Positions 34,862-43,980 of a stretch of 64,000 nucleotides of DNA are shown here, in pieces; the stretch's first letter is position 1; every line of letters starts with the position of its first letter. The translations under genes and the position numbers were made by a program. Source of the DNA: Candidatus Poribacteria bacterium (lineage in GTDB: Bacteria > Poribacteria > WGA-4E > WGA-3G). The notes beneath the pieces are model-generated. The model saw nothing but the letters and a program-made list of their open reading frames with translations. It made no database searches and was not told the DNA's origin. The stretch is from NCBI GenBank assembly GCA_028820635.1, contig JAPPIG010000004.1:1-64000 (forward strand). Reading direction: 5' to 3'.

Positions 34862-35497
34862 ATGAAAAACATCGGAGTTCTTCACGTCATTACGGATACA
34901 ACACTTCAATCTCGATTTACACATCCGCAAGTGGCAAAACTTGCAATTCAAGGCGGTGCAGATACCGTCCAATTTCGACACAAAAACGGTACAACACGTG
35001 AATTGATAGAGATAGCACAACAGATGCAAACAGTATGCATGCAGCACGGGGTGCCATTAATTGTGAACGATAGAGCAGATATTGCGCTGGCTGTTGGTGC
35101 TGCGGGAACACATTTTGGGCAAGACGATATGCCTGTCGGTATCGGAAGGAAGATTCTTTCTCCAGAAACCATTATCGGCGCGTCGGCACGAACAGAAGAA
35201 AAGATACTTGAGGCTATTTCTGAAGGCGCAGACTACATAGGGTTTGGACCTATCTATCAGACCTCTTCTAAATCGGATGCAGAAAAACCAAAGGGATTAG
35301 AACGATTGCGTCGAATGTGTGAAATCGCGAAATGTCCCGTGATTGCTATTGGCGGAATTACATTACAAACCGCGGCAGAGGTAATAAAAGCAGGCGCACA
35401 CGGAATCGCTGTCATTTCTGCTGTGTGTGCACAGCCAGACCCGCTCGCAGCAACGCAAAATCTTATACGAGAGATTCAGCAAGCAAAACATGCATAA
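34862..35497 (+). CDS. thiE: Thiamine phosphate synthase
   Basis: The 211-residue TIM barrel couples the pyrimidine pyrophosphate and thiazole phosphate to give thiamine phosphate. Signatures are LHVITDTTL (start), GGADTVQFRHKNGTTRELIE (variant of QLRxK), PLIVNDRADIALAVGAAG, THFGQDDMPV, ADYIGFGPIYQTSSKSDAEK and VIAIGGIT. No TPP riboswitch consensus (CUGAGA) was seen in the 113 bases upstream. Other thiamine genes are not in the window; the next gene on the strand is DUF2851. The start ATG has no strong ribosome site (CAACAGAATGCCAAC upstream). Confidence 0.92.
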   Translation: MKNIGVLHVITDTTLQSRFTHPQVAKLAIQGGADTVQFRHKNGTTRELIEIAQQMQTVCMQHGVPLIVNDRADIALAVGAAGTHFGQDDMPVGIGRKILSPETIIGASARTEEKILEAISEGADYIGFGPIYQTSSKSDAEKPKGLERLRRMCEIAKCPVIAIGGITLQTAAEVIKAGAHGIAVISAVCAQPDPLAATQNLIREIQQAKHA

Positions 35498-35523
35498 AAA
35501 ACTGTTCATGGAATAGACAGAAT

Positions 35524-37014
35524 ATGAGTGAATACAGTCAAACTCATGAATCTGACAATCTTAAAAGTGAATTGCTGCCAAAAGAATTCAGGGAAGTTGA
35601 TCAGGTTTATGAACCGGATTTTGAAAAAATTGATGAAGATTTTGTGCAAAAATTATGGAATGGACAACGTTTTTTTCGCTCTAATCTAAGGTCAATTGGC
35701 GGTAGAGAAATTCGCGTGTTAAAACATGGTGTCTGGAACCGTGAAGAAGGTCCTGATTTTATGCACGCGGAGATTGAAATTAATGGCAAATTACATGTCG
35801 GTGATGTCGAAATCCATGTCAAATCTTCCGAATGGTACGCACATAAACATCATCTGAATTCAAGATATAATCGTGTTGTGCTCCATGTGGTTTTCTTCAA
35901 CGACGACTTTAATCTCCGTACACGACTTCAGAACGGTAAACGAATTCCAACCCTTGAACTTCTCAAATGGATTGACGCGCCTATCGGAGACCTATTTGAC
36001 GAAGCGACACAGACAGAAACAGACGCATCCAATTTTTGCCGAGTAACAGGAAACCGATTAAACATAGAAAACCTTAAAAACGTTTTCGAGTCATTAGGTA
36101 CAGAACGGTTTTTGGAAAAAGCCGATGCTGTCCGTCTATTAAGAACACGACTCAATTTTGAGCAAATCCTTTATGAAGGTATTATGGAAGCGTTGGGGTA
36201 CTCGCAAAATAGCAAGCCTTTACGTGAGTTAGCGCAACGTGTGCCCTTCGCCGATTTCGACCAAAAGTCCGAACACGAAATTCAAGCCATCCTTTTTGGT
36301 GTTGCTGGTCTGTTACCATCACAATCAGATAAACCGCTGTCTAATAAGGAAACCGATGAACCGTTAATTGTCGCATTAGAGACATTATGGGAAGCTTCAG
36401 AACACGCTAAGCGTCCAGACCGCATGACAGCATCGCAGTGGCGTTTTGGAAGAATACGCCCATATAACTATCCTACACGACGTATTGCAGCAATTAGCCA
36501 GTTAATCTATCACTGCAAGGGAAGTCTGATGATGTACTTCTTGCCTGCATGTGAAAGGGCTGCAACTCTAAACACACCTAAAATGTTGCGAACTATCAGG
36601 AATAAACTTCTTAATCTCTTGATGCTTGAACCTATCGGTTACTGGGAAACACACGCCAATTTTGGAAAAGGAGGCACTAACAAAGCAAAACTCATCGGTC
36701 CTGACAGAGCATTAGACATCATGGTTAACAAAATCCTACCTGTTGCGTATATTTGGGCGGTCGAATCAGAAAGTCGGAAATTACAGGACGCTATTCTGGA
36801 ACTTTACAGTGCCTATACGAAGTTGCAGGAAAACAGCATTATTCGTCAGGTTGACAAACAAGTTTTTTCAAATGCACAACCGATGCGTCTAATGAAACCT
36901 ACTGCTAAAATACAGCAGGGAATGATGCGGCTTTACAAAAACTACTGTGCCGATCAACTTTGTGATTTATGTCCTATTTTTGAGCATAACGCCGTTTTGT
37001 CAGAGGAAAGTTAA
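35524..37014 (+). CDS. DUF2851 family protein
   Basis: The 496-residue protein has the DUF2851 hallmarks in its first third: WNGQRFFRSNLRSIGGREIR, WNREEGPDFMHAEIEINGK, VGDVEIHVKSSEWYAHKHH and SRYNRVVLHVVFFNDD. Function is not established. The family's N-terminal part has a possible nuclease-like fold (Asp, Glu and EIH residues in the right order), which is inference. A C-terminal cluster (CADQLCDLCPIFEH) may bind a metal. The start chosen is ATG 35524; longer in-frame extensions run inside thiE and are not likely. It stops one base before the next methyltransferase gene. Confidence 0.82.
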   Translation: MSEYSQTHESDNLKSELLPKEFREVDQVYEPDFEKIDEDFVQKLWNGQRFFRSNLRSIGGREIRVLKHGVWNREEGPDFMHAEIEINGKLHVGDVEIHVKSSEWYAHKHHLNSRYNRVVLHVVFFNDDFNLRTRLQNGKRIPTLELLKWIDAPIGDLFDEATQTETDASNFCRVTGNRLNIENLKNVFESLGTERFLEKADAVRLLRTRLNFEQILYEGIMEALGYSQNSKPLRELAQRVPFADFDQKSEHEIQAILFGVAGLLPSQSDKPLSNKETDEPLIVALETLWEASEHAKRPDRMTASQWRFGRIRPYNYPTRRIAAISQLIYHCKGSLMMYFLPACERAATLNTPKMLRTIRNKLLNLLMLEPIGYWETHANFGKGGTNKAKLIGPDRALDIMVNKILPVAYIWAVESESRKLQDAILELYSAYTKLQENSIIRQVDKQVFSNAQPMRLMKPTAKIQQGMMRLYKNYCADQLCDLCPIFEHNAVLSEES

Positions 37015-37015
37015 T

Positions 37016-37813
37016 ATGGATTCAAAGGCTTCTCCGCTAACCGATGAATCTTATTGGACAACACTCTGGGATGGACAACAGTATAAGGTGCGGCATCTCA
37101 GGAGGGCTTATGTTACAAACCGTCAACTTGCCAAGTTGTTTCAACGTGCTCTTGCCAACTTTAATCATCCGACACTGATTGAACTTGGATGTGCAGATTC
37201 GCTGTGGTTGCCATATCTCGCAAAAAATTATGATTGTGAATGCTATGGAATAGATTTTTCGGAATTGGGATGTCAGCTGGCACAACGTAACCTCGCCCTT
37301 GCAGGCGTAGAGGGGACGATTCTATGTGAGGATATTTTCACTTACACCAAAACACACATAGCCAAGTTTGATTTTGTCTATTCAATGGGGTTGATTGAAC
37401 ATTTCACCTCGCCGCAAACGGTTTTGGAAGAGATGTATAACCTACTTAAACCGGGAGGAACGATGCTAACAATAATTCCCAACCTACGCGGTATGTACAC
37501 ACCGATCGCCCGAATTGCGAGTCCAAAACTTCTTGCCACACACCGAGTGATTACACCAGCAACACTCGCAGAACTATTGCGGAATGTTGGATTTCACGTT
37601 ACAGAATTTGGATACACAGGCGGTCCTTTAAAGTTGAGCGTAGTTGATTATTCACCGTGGCGTGCAGTCATCGGCAAGTGGGGACACGAAGTACTATGCA
37701 AATGTGTCAATCTAACAGATATTGTGGTCGGAAATTTTCTGGCAGCGCTCCGCATCCCAAATCAACAATTAACATCACCTTATGTGTATGCAATATGTGC
37801 AAAACCAAAATAG
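37016..37813 (+). CDS. Class I SAM-dependent methyltransferase
   Basis: The 265-residue protein has the binding motif LIELGCADSLWLPYLAK (about 51-67), then YGIDFSELGCQLAQRNL and DFVYSMGLIEHFTSP with HF after the acidic loop. AGAGGAAAGTTA precedes the ATG, which lies one base after the stop of the DUF2851 gene. The pair is probably cotranscribed. The substrate is unknown; the shape resembles methyltransferases that act on small molecules or quinone-like lipids. Confidence 0.85.
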   Translation: MDSKASPLTDESYWTTLWDGQQYKVRHLRRAYVTNRQLAKLFQRALANFNHPTLIELGCADSLWLPYLAKNYDCECYGIDFSELGCQLAQRNLALAGVEGTILCEDIFTYTKTHIAKFDFVYSMGLIEHFTSPQTVLEEMYNLLKPGGTMLTIIPNLRGMYTPIARIASPKLLATHRVITPATLAELLRNVGFHVTEFGYTGGPLKLSVVDYSPWRAVIGKWGHEVLCKCVNLTDIVVGNFLAALRIPNQQLTSPYVYAICAKPK

Positions 37814-37869
37814 CCGATCTTTATAGTGAAATCTAAAATTACCTTACAGTCTTTTTAGGTTTGATGCGT

Positions 37870-37926
37870 TCGGAGTCGCGCAATTCATTGCGCCTCTTCC
37901 TGTAAGAGCGACCTCCTGGTCGCGAC
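37870..37926. repeat. Interspersed repeat: AGTCGCGCAATTCATTGCGCC and TAAGAGCGACCTCC modules
   Basis: The first module has arms GCGCAAT/ATTGCGC; the second has GCGACCTCCTGGTCGC. A fragment GCAGGACGCTTTGTAAGC follows at about 37936. The surrounding gap (37814-38165) also holds a probable promoter. Confidence 0.7.
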
Positions 37927-38044
37927 TTTTAAACTGCAGGACGCTTTGTAAGCACCGAATGACAATGTAAAGTTGTTTGTAAATTCTACTATAATCTCTT
38001 GTTTTTGGCATTTGCTAAAGAAACTATCTCAAAAATCTGTAAAC

Positions 38045-38053
38045 TGGTATAAT
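38045..38053 (+). promoter_or_regulatory. Probable extended -10 promoter of the LamG gene
   Basis: TGGTATAAT matches an extended -10 element (TGN before TATAAT) about 113 bases before the LamG start at 38166. No good -35 box was seen at the usual distance, as expected for extended -10 promoters. Confidence 0.4.
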
Positions 38054-38165
38054 GTGGACAAAGTAGAATTGTTGACAGAAAACTGTTAATTGTAAATCTA
38101 CTTAGTAATTCAAAACAGGAAGCAACATAGGCTTCAAATAACTCAAGATAAAAGGAGAATATACT

Positions 38166-38885
38166 ATGAAAACGTTGTGCGTTATAACAATTACATTGCT
38201 CTGTTTTTCTACTGCTATAGCAAAAGAAACTTTCTTTTCAGCACTTGAAAGTAAAGCAGAAGTTGAAAAAGAAGGTGGTACTGTTGACGGTGGTAATTTC
38301 GTCCCCGGTAAATTTGGCAACGGGTTTGTCAGCGAAAAAGCTGGTGACGTTATCCACTTCCCTGTTGAAGATCGCTTTGTCAACCTTGATGAAGGCACAG
38401 TTGAGTTATGGGTGACGATGGGAATGGATGTCTCAACGGTTACAGGTGAACTTTTTCTGTTCATGACTTATAAGCGTGGAACTGATGCGGTTTTCCTGCA
38501 ATTTGACAATGGTGGAAAAGCTCGTATGCGTATCAAGAGCGCGGGGAGCTGGTTCAACGCTGACAGTGGCGCACTTAACTGGAAAAAGGGAGAACATCAC
38601 CACATGGCTGGAACGTGGGGTCCAGGTGGATTGAAACTCTATCTGGATGGTAAATTGGAAGCTGAACATGGTTCAAAAGCAGGTCCAAAAGTTTTCGCAG
38701 AAACCTTTGAGATAAACAATGCTTCTCCTCCCGATCCCAAATTCCCAACGAATTGTGTCGTTGATGGACTTCGGATTTCTGACCATCAGAAGGAGGCGGG
38801 TGAATTAGTGCTTGACGATCCAGCACCTGTTCAACCCCTTGGAAAATTAACAACAATTTGGGGACAGCTCAAAACTGTAAAATAA
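38166..38885 (+). CDS. Secreted LamG/concanavalin A-like protein
   Basis: The 239-residue protein has a signal peptide (TLCVITITLLCFSTAIA) and a single LamG-like jelly roll. Signature parts are VEDRFVNLDEGTVELWVTMG, the ALNWKKGEHHHMAGTWGPGG strand with LKLYLDGKLEAEHGS, and VDGLRISDHQK near the end. The last 11 residues (KLTTIWGQLKTV) resemble the end of the LamG protein at 60247. AAGGAG precedes the ATG. It probably binds or sits on surface carbohydrate. Upstream are a repeat and a likely extended -10 promoter. A small terminator hairpin follows. Confidence 0.82.
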   Translation: MKTLCVITITLLCFSTAIAKETFFSALESKAEVEKEGGTVDGGNFVPGKFGNGFVSEKAGDVIHFPVEDRFVNLDEGTVELWVTMGMDVSTVTGELFLFMTYKRGTDAVFLQFDNGGKARMRIKSAGSWFNADSGALNWKKGEHHHMAGTWGPGGLKLYLDGKLEAEHGSKAGPKVFAETFEINNASPPDPKFPTNCVVDGLRISDHQKEAGELVLDDPAPVQPLGKLTTIWGQLKTVK

Positions 38886-38889
38886 ATGG

Positions 38890-38911
38890 TAGGGTGGCTA
38901 AAGTCACCCTA
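38890..38911 (+). terminator. Small hairpin after the LamG gene
   Basis: TAGGGTG and CACCCTA pair around a short loop (GCTAAAGT), 5 bases after the stop codon. No long U-run follows, so it may be a weak terminator. Confidence 0.4.
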
Positions 38912-38967
38912 TTCACTTTAGATAGTTGGACTATTCTGATCTCAATTTCATATCACTGAGGACTATA

Positions 38968-40035
38968 ATGTATAAAACAGAAAATCCACTTTTCATAGCA
39001 GGGGCCGAAGGATATAACACATTTCGTATTCCAGCACTCGCTGCCTCAATTAACGGAACACTGTTGGCATTCTGTGAGGGTAGACGAAAGGGTGGCGGCG
39101 ATTCTGGCGACATAGATATTGTGCTGAAACGGAGTTTTGATAACGGAGAAACATGGCAACCGATGCAAGTTGCTGTCTCTACTGGGGCAGATACAGACGG
39201 TAATCCGGCACCTGTTGTTGACCGTGATACTGGCACCATTTGGCTACTTTTCTGTAAAAATTTTGCTGATGGCGGAGAAGGGAAAATTATTGCAGGTGAG
39301 GCACCGCGTACCGTTTGGGTAACCTCAAGCACTGACGACGGTGAAACTTGGGCAGAACCCAAAGAAATCACATCAGACACGAAATTGGATACGTGGACAT
39401 GGTATGCAACGGGACCCTGTCACGGTATTCAATTAGCAAGCGGCAGATTGGTAATTCCGTGTGATCATGTGCTTGGGCAAAGCCGGAATTATGCTGAGAT
39501 GGGTTATTCGCATCTCATTGTAAGTGATGACCATGGCGAGACGTGGCGTATTGCAGGTGAAGCACAACCCGGCACAAATGAATCCGTTGTCGTTGAGACA
39601 GTAAACGGTAATCTATATTTCAACTGCCGAAATTATGTCGCACCGAAAAGACGTGCTTATGCGTGGAGTTCTGATGGTGGCGATACATTCACAGAATTTG
39701 GTTACGATGACGACCTGATTGAACCTATCTGTCAAGCCAGTATGGTGCGATATACAGATGCTAATACACACGACAAAAACCGAGTGCTGTTCTCTAATCC
39801 CGCAAGCACAGGACGCGAGAAGTTGACTGTCCGTATCAGTTACGATGAGTGCCGTAGTTGGAACGATGGTAAAGTCTTGCACGAAGGTCCCGCTGCTTAT
39901 TCCGATCTCTGTATTGATTCAGACATGAACATAAGTTGTCTCTATGAACGTGGAGAACGAGGTGCTTATGAAATGTTGTCGTTTGCGAAGTTTGATTTAG
40001 CATGGTTAACGGATGGGGAGGATACTTTGACGTGA
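38968..40035 (+). CDS. Exo-alpha-sialidase family protein
   Basis: The ATG at 38968 follows GAGGAC and gives 355 residues. The six-bladed propeller signatures are FRIPALAASINGTLL with the FRIP arginine segment, CEGRRKGGGDSGDIDIVLKR, and Asp boxes SFDNGETW, STDDGETW, SDDHGETW and SSDGGDTF. Also seen is YDECRSWN near the end. No signal peptide is visible, so it may act in the cytoplasm or leave by another route. It would release sialic acid or a related sugar from glycans. A hairpin at 40217 follows. The neighbouring LamG and small protein genes share its strand. Confidence 0.85.
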   Translation: MYKTENPLFIAGAEGYNTFRIPALAASINGTLLAFCEGRRKGGGDSGDIDIVLKRSFDNGETWQPMQVAVSTGADTDGNPAPVVDRDTGTIWLLFCKNFADGGEGKIIAGEAPRTVWVTSSTDDGETWAEPKEITSDTKLDTWTWYATGPCHGIQLASGRLVIPCDHVLGQSRNYAEMGYSHLIVSDDHGETWRIAGEAQPGTNESVVVETVNGNLYFNCRNYVAPKRRAYAWSSDGGDTFTEFGYDDDLIEPICQASMVRYTDANTHDKNRVLFSNPASTGREKLTVRISYDECRSWNDGKVLHEGPAAYSDLCIDSDMNISCLYERGERGAYEMLSFAKFDLAWLTDGEDTLT

Positions 40036-40216
40036 TAAAAACCTAATTAACGTGAGTTTGAAAAAGTTTTCACCCGCAGCATGCTCTGTCATCTTTGGCA
40101 AAAACGGCACAACCTAACAGGTTATGCTACAAAAACAGTGCTTTTTTTGTCCTTGAAAAGTGTTTAGAGCAAACTCACATTATTATTATCAAACTCACGT
40201 TAATTACTATATCTGT

Positions 40217-40243
40217 GTGGGTGAGGTTGTGTACCTCGCCCAC
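40217..40243 (+). promoter_or_regulatory. 11-bp hairpin (GTGGGTGAGGT/ACCTCGCCCAC) near the next start
   Basis: An 11-base stem with one G-T pair and a 5-base loop lies 24 bases before the ATG at 40267. It may be a terminator for the sialidase gene or a regulatory hairpin; no U-run follows. Confidence 0.4.
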
Positions 40244-40266
40244 AATATCTGATGGAGGAAATTCAG

Positions 40267-40503
40267 ATGAAAGAAACACCGGAAAAACAAGCAGAATTTG
40301 ATCCCGAAACTTACACAAATCCCATCCTTGAGGAATGCTATCGAATCAAAGCGGAGATTAGCGCGCAATTCAAGACTGTAGAGGAATACTATCTTTATCT
40401 GAAGACGAAAGAGGAAGAAGGGAAATGGAATGGGATAAAATATGTCTCCTATTTTGACCCATCCAAACATAAAACGTCAGAAAAATCCGAGGATGACATT
40501 TAA
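40267..40503 (+). CDS. Small acidic cytosolic protein, unknown function
   Basis: Translation probably starts at the ATG at 40267, six bases after GGAGGAA, giving 78 residues. The protein is rich in Glu and Lys and reads as helix-forming in the middle (NPILEECYRIKAEISAQFK). It has neither signal nor membrane segment. It resembles small DUF or antitoxin-like proteins in composition, but no fold was recognised and no toxin partner is adjacent. Confidence 0.5.
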   Translation: MKETPEKQAEFDPETYTNPILEECYRIKAEISAQFKTVEEYYLYLKTKEEEGKWNGIKYVSYFDPSKHKTSEKSEDDI

Positions 40504-40593
40504 ACATTAGCGGAGACACTGTTTCCGTTATTTTGATATGTACCTGAATCCCGAAAAAATCCATTGTTTTGAAACGGATTCAGACGAAAACTT

Positions 40594-41439
40594 CTACCGC
40601 ACATATTCCTCTCCACGATGCTCCTTAATCCATGTTTTCAACGGCACATCAGCATCCGTAGGCTGCCACCACCCCTTTATATTCACACCATCTCCTAACA
40701 ACTGCCGCCGAATCGGATCACATTTTTCCAGAATCTCTGGCGGCATCAGATTGTAATCTAAACCCCGCAACCAACGATAACTATAACCCATAAACAAAAC
40801 TTTTCGCGTAACATCGGAGAAGTTCCAACCACGTGAATGCCACATCCGCCGATCAAAAAGCACAGCAGTCCCACGTTTGACAAGCAGATCTATTGCACCT
40901 TCAGGGTCGTCGTCAGGACTATTTCGTGGAGGCAAAGTATCACATTTATGACTACCCGGAATGAGACGCATTGCCCCGTTATCCCGATGCGTAACGTCGC
41001 TTAACCAATAACTCACCTTCAGCGAAAGTCGGGGATGTGGCCGTTCCATCTCTGGAACAGGTCTGCCGCCGTCCTGATGCCAATGTGCGGCTTTGGTAAC
41101 ACGCGCTGTTTCAGGAGGTTCCGGTGGATACATAATAAGATGCGAGATGTAAAGTTGGATGTTCCAACCTAAAATGTCCCAGAGCAGTGGAAAAACCTTC
41201 TTGTTGTCAAGCAGTTCCAGCAGGATGTCGTCTTCAATGACAGTGCGAAACTTTGACAGCAATTTATGCGGTGCCAGTCCTGTTTTGGAACGTTCCTCAG
41301 CATCAACTCGGTCTGCTACAACCTCTAACGCATCTACCATCTCAGGACTTATAGCATCTTCAACTACGAGGTAGCCGTTATCATTGAAAGCATTGAGTTG
41401 TTCGTCTGTGGCACAGTATTCAAGCCAACTTACATTCAT
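40594..41439 (-). CDS. Phytanoyl-CoA dioxygenase family protein
   Basis: The 281-residue protein has the Fe(II)/2-oxoglutarate facial triad: HWHQDGG (HxD) near residue 120 and MWHSRGWN near 205 with the distal His and Arg. N-terminal residues FNDNGYLVVEDAISPEMVDA match the family. It probably hydroxylates a small organic molecule; the group is large and substrates are mostly unknown. It follows the Gfo/Idh/MocA gene at 41451 by 11 bases on the same strand, a pairing that suggests one catabolic or modification pathway. No metal-site residue is missing. Confidence 0.85.
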   Translation of the reverse strand: MNVSWLEYCATDEQLNAFNDNGYLVVEDAISPEMVDALEVVADRVDAEERSKTGLAPHKLLSKFRTVIEDDILLELLDNKKVFPLLWDILGWNIQLYISHLIMYPPEPPETARVTKAAHWHQDGGRPVPEMERPHPRLSLKVSYWLSDVTHRDNGAMRLIPGSHKCDTLPPRNSPDDDPEGAIDLLVKRGTAVLFDRRMWHSRGWNFSDVTRKVLFMGYSYRWLRGLDYNLMPPEILEKCDPIRRQLLGDGVNIKGWWQPTDADVPLKTWIKEHRGEEYVR

Positions 41440-41450
41440 TATTGTAACCT

Positions 41451-42662
41451 TTATTCCTCTACCCGTTCAATAATTTCCCCTGTCTCACGATCTCTAAAGA
41501 TGCGTTTCATTCTTCCATCTGGCATCCGCTCATCTTTGAGGTGGGCGTACCGTTCATCAGCATTAGGCTTTCCTGCTTGCGCGTCATCAGTTTCCACTTC
41601 ACCCCGCCAGTCCGTAAGTTCAACCGCTTCCCAGCGTTTTGACTTCGCGGATTTATAACAGGCATCAATGATAGCGTTTACGACATACCCATCATAAAAG
41701 GTTTCCAGCGGTTCTCTGTCTTCGTCCATTGCGTTGAACATGTCAAGGAACATATCCCGATAACCGAGTTCCGCAACCTCATCACCAACAGGGAAAAGCC
41801 AACCCGTATCACTCTCCGCTTTTTCAGCGACATAACCACCTTGTCCGACAGCCGTAAACATCTCAAAACCTGTGCGGAGCCAGTGATTAAGCCAGATTGT
41901 TCCTTCGCTACCAGAAACTTCATCGCGCAGATCCATACCGCCACGGAATGCCCAACCGACCTCAAACTGTCCCATCGCACCGCTTTCAAATCGGATAAGC
42001 GCGATACCATGATCCTCCGCATCAATTGGATGCACAAGTGTATCTGCCCAACACATCACCTCAAGCGGTTTGTTGTTTTTTCCAACGAAATTTCGGATAA
42101 TCTCAATGCAATGGCAGCCCATATCAACGATAGCACCACCGCCTGCTTGTTCCAGATCCCAAAACCAATCGCTATGCGGACCGGGATGTGTCTCTCGCGA
42201 ACGCACCCATAAAATCTTTCCAAGCGCACCGTTTTGAACGGATTCCAACGCTTTTAGTGTTTTAGGTGGATAAACCAAATCTTCAAGATAACCTCCAAAC
42301 ACGCCTGCGTTTTCAACGATGTCTAACATCGATTTTGCCTCTTCAGCGGTGCGTCCAAGCGGTTTCGTGCAGAGGATTGCTTTGCCCACTTCCGCCGCGA
42401 GTTCAACCGCTTTCAGATGTAGGTTGTTGGGCAATCCAATAACAACAGTATCTGTCTCAGGATGATTGATGGCTTCTGCTAAATCGGTTGTTGCGTTAGG
42501 GATGTTCCACTCTTTGGCAAATTCGGTTGCACGTTCCTCGCGCCGAGAGTAAACAGCGTGAACGCGGTCTGCACAGCGTTGATTATGGAGCGTCATCGTG
42601 TAAAACATACCGATGAGTCCAGTTCCGAGCATCGTAACCTTATGGCTTTTCTGTTCTGACAT
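41451..42662 (-). CDS. Gfo/Idh/MocA-family NAD(P)-dependent oxidoreductase
   Basis: The 403-residue protein has the Rossmann motif [18 protein letters not shown] (about 9-26), [11 protein letters not shown] (variant of EKP, with the Lys near residue 100), [17 protein letters not shown] and [16 protein letters not shown] with an active-site His. The family acts on sugars, inositols and their derivatives. In the EKP motif the Glu is Thr, which is unusual. It is cotranscribed with the dioxygenase-like gene. The substrate is unknown. Confidence 0.88.
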   Translation of the reverse strand: MSEQKSHKVTMLGTGLIGMFYTMTLHNQRCADRVHAVYSRREERATEFAKEWNIPNATTDLAEAINHPETDTVVIGLPNNLHLKAVELAAEVGKAILCTKPLGRTAEEAKSMLDIVENAGVFGGYLEDLVYPPKTLKALESVQNGALGKILWVRSRETHPGPHSDWFWDLEQAGGGAIVDMGCHCIEIIRNFVGKNNKPLEVMCWADTLVHPIDAEDHGIALIRFESGAMGQFEVGWAFRGGMDLRDEVSGSEGTIWLNHWLRTGFEMFTAVGQGGYVAEKAESDTGWLFPVGDEVAELGYRDMFLDMFNAMDEDREPLETFYDGYVVNAIIDACYKSAKSKRWEAVELTDWRGEVETDDAQAGKPNADERYAHLKDERMPDGRMKRIFRDRETGEIIERVEE

Positions 42663-42758
42663 TCAATTCTCCATTAGAAGTGTTTTTATAAAGAGACAAG
42701 GGTAAGGTATCAAATCTTACCTATTAGTCTGTCCACTCAAAAATTGCGGGTATAGGGT

Positions 42759-42831
42759 ATAGGTCGCGATTCGGAGATCGCTCCTACAGAATATGGTCAC
42801 GTCTTTGTAGGAGGGAACTCCGATTCCCGAC
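42759..42831. repeat. Interspersed repeat: two hairpin modules
   Basis: TAGGTCGCGATTCGGAGATC with CGCTCCTAC is followed by TTTGTAGGAGGGAACTCCGA and TTCCCGAC. It closely resembles the copies at 33377 and 9305 in order and spacing. It lies between divergently oriented promoters or gene ends. Confidence 0.8.
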
Positions 42832-42876
42832 TATTACTGATACCGATAATTTTAGAATAGATACTTCACTATGATA

Positions 42877-43959
42877 CTATTCCGTTTTATATGCTGAAAT
42901 CACACCCCAATCGTCCACTGTCCAACAGTGGTTTTTGTCCGTGGCGTGTACCCCTTTGACAGTTCCTGCTGAACCTCCAGCTTTTGATGCACTCCACGTT
43001 TTCCCGCCATCTGTGGTATGCAAAACAGCACTATAATCTCCAACTGCCCAACCTACCATGTTATCCACAAACATAATATCATGAAGATTATCAATTGAGT
43101 CAGTTTTCTGTTGCTTCCACGTTTTTCCACCATCATTTGTGTGTAGAATTAATCCTTCCTGCCCACAAATCCATCCGGTCTTTTCATCAAAAAAATGGAT
43201 ACCGAACAAGTTGTTATCAAAACCAGCATTCTGTTTTTCCCATGTTTCCCCTGCATCTGTGGTATGCAAGAGCGTTCCATAAGATCCAATAATCCAACCT
43301 GTTGTTGGCGAAACAAACCAGATGTTTTCCAAGTTGTTTCGGGTTTCCCCGACACGTGCACGTTCTGAACTACCAATCCAGGTTTCACCACCATCGGTTG
43401 TCTTAAGAATAGTGTTCTCTGAGCCAGCGATGAAACCGATAGTCTCACTAATCATCTGAATTCCCATTAAGTTGGCACGTATTCCACCTCTGCGCGGGTT
43501 ATTACCTTGTCCCGCAGCCGCACTTCTTGCCATTTTCCTGTTCCAAGTTTTCCCGCCATCATCGGTTTTGAGAATAGTTCCTCTTGCCCCTGTAATGTAA
43601 CCAACCTTTTCATTCACAAAGTAGATGTTATAGAGTGTGGGGGAACCCCCGCCTCTGAAGCCGGGTGGTGGACCTCCTGGTCTCTGTCCCGCGGGCGCAC
43701 CAGGTGGGCGCATATTGATTTCTTTCTTTGTCCAAGTCTTGCCACCATCCGCTGTTCTAAGCACTAAGCCGCTATCACCAACTACTAAACCGTTTTGATT
43801 ATCCCAAAAATGCACATCATGTAACATCCCTTGAATGCCATCATTACGGATGATGTCGTCATCTCGTAGGACAGTCCACTTTGTTTCAGCTATCGCATCC
43901 GAAAAAGAGAGCATAATCCCGATAAGCAAAATAAAAAAAGTAATAGTCGTTCTCACCAT
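42877..43959 (-). CDS. Ycf48/BNR-type secreted beta-propeller protein
   Basis: The 360-residue protein has a signal peptide (TITFFILLIGIMLSFSDAIA) and about seven repeats of the Ycf48/HCF136 type, such as NQNGLVVGDSGLVLRTADGG, YITGARGTILKTDDGGKTW, and TGWIIGSYGTLLHTTDAGE. There is a Gly/Pro/Arg insert (RPPGAPAGQRPGG region). In photosynthetic organisms the family assists photosystem II assembly; here a role in binding or surface assembly is more likely. It is the last gene of a minus-strand run starting with the efflux adaptor at 48058. Confidence 0.82.
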   Translation of the reverse strand: MVRTTITFFILLIGIMLSFSDAIAETKWTVLRDDDIIRNDGIQGMLHDVHFWDNQNGLVVGDSGLVLRTADGGKTWTKKEINMRPPGAPAGQRPGGPPPGFRGGGSPTLYNIYFVNEKVGYITGARGTILKTDDGGKTWNRKMARSAAAGQGNNPRRGGIRANLMGIQMISETIGFIAGSENTILKTTDGGETWIGSSERARVGETRNNLENIWFVSPTTGWIIGSYGTLLHTTDAGETWEKQNAGFDNNLFGIHFFDEKTGWICGQEGLILHTNDGGKTWKQQKTDSIDNLHDIMFVDNMVGWAVGDYSAVLHTTDGGKTWSASKAGGSAGTVKGVHATDKNHCWTVDDWGVISAYKTE

Positions 43960-43980
43960 GGTAATCTCCTTTTATTAAAA

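Noticed and set aside
35332..35523. Longer N-terminal extension of the DUF2851 protein
   Set aside because: The extension lies entirely inside thiE in another frame, with Arg/Asn/Cys-rich composition unlike the rest of the protein; ATG 35524 fits the family start.
36947..37015. Upstream extension of the methyltransferase at 37016
   Set aside because: It would overlap DUF2851 in another frame; the ATG at 37016 has AGAGGAAA and gives a complete domain.
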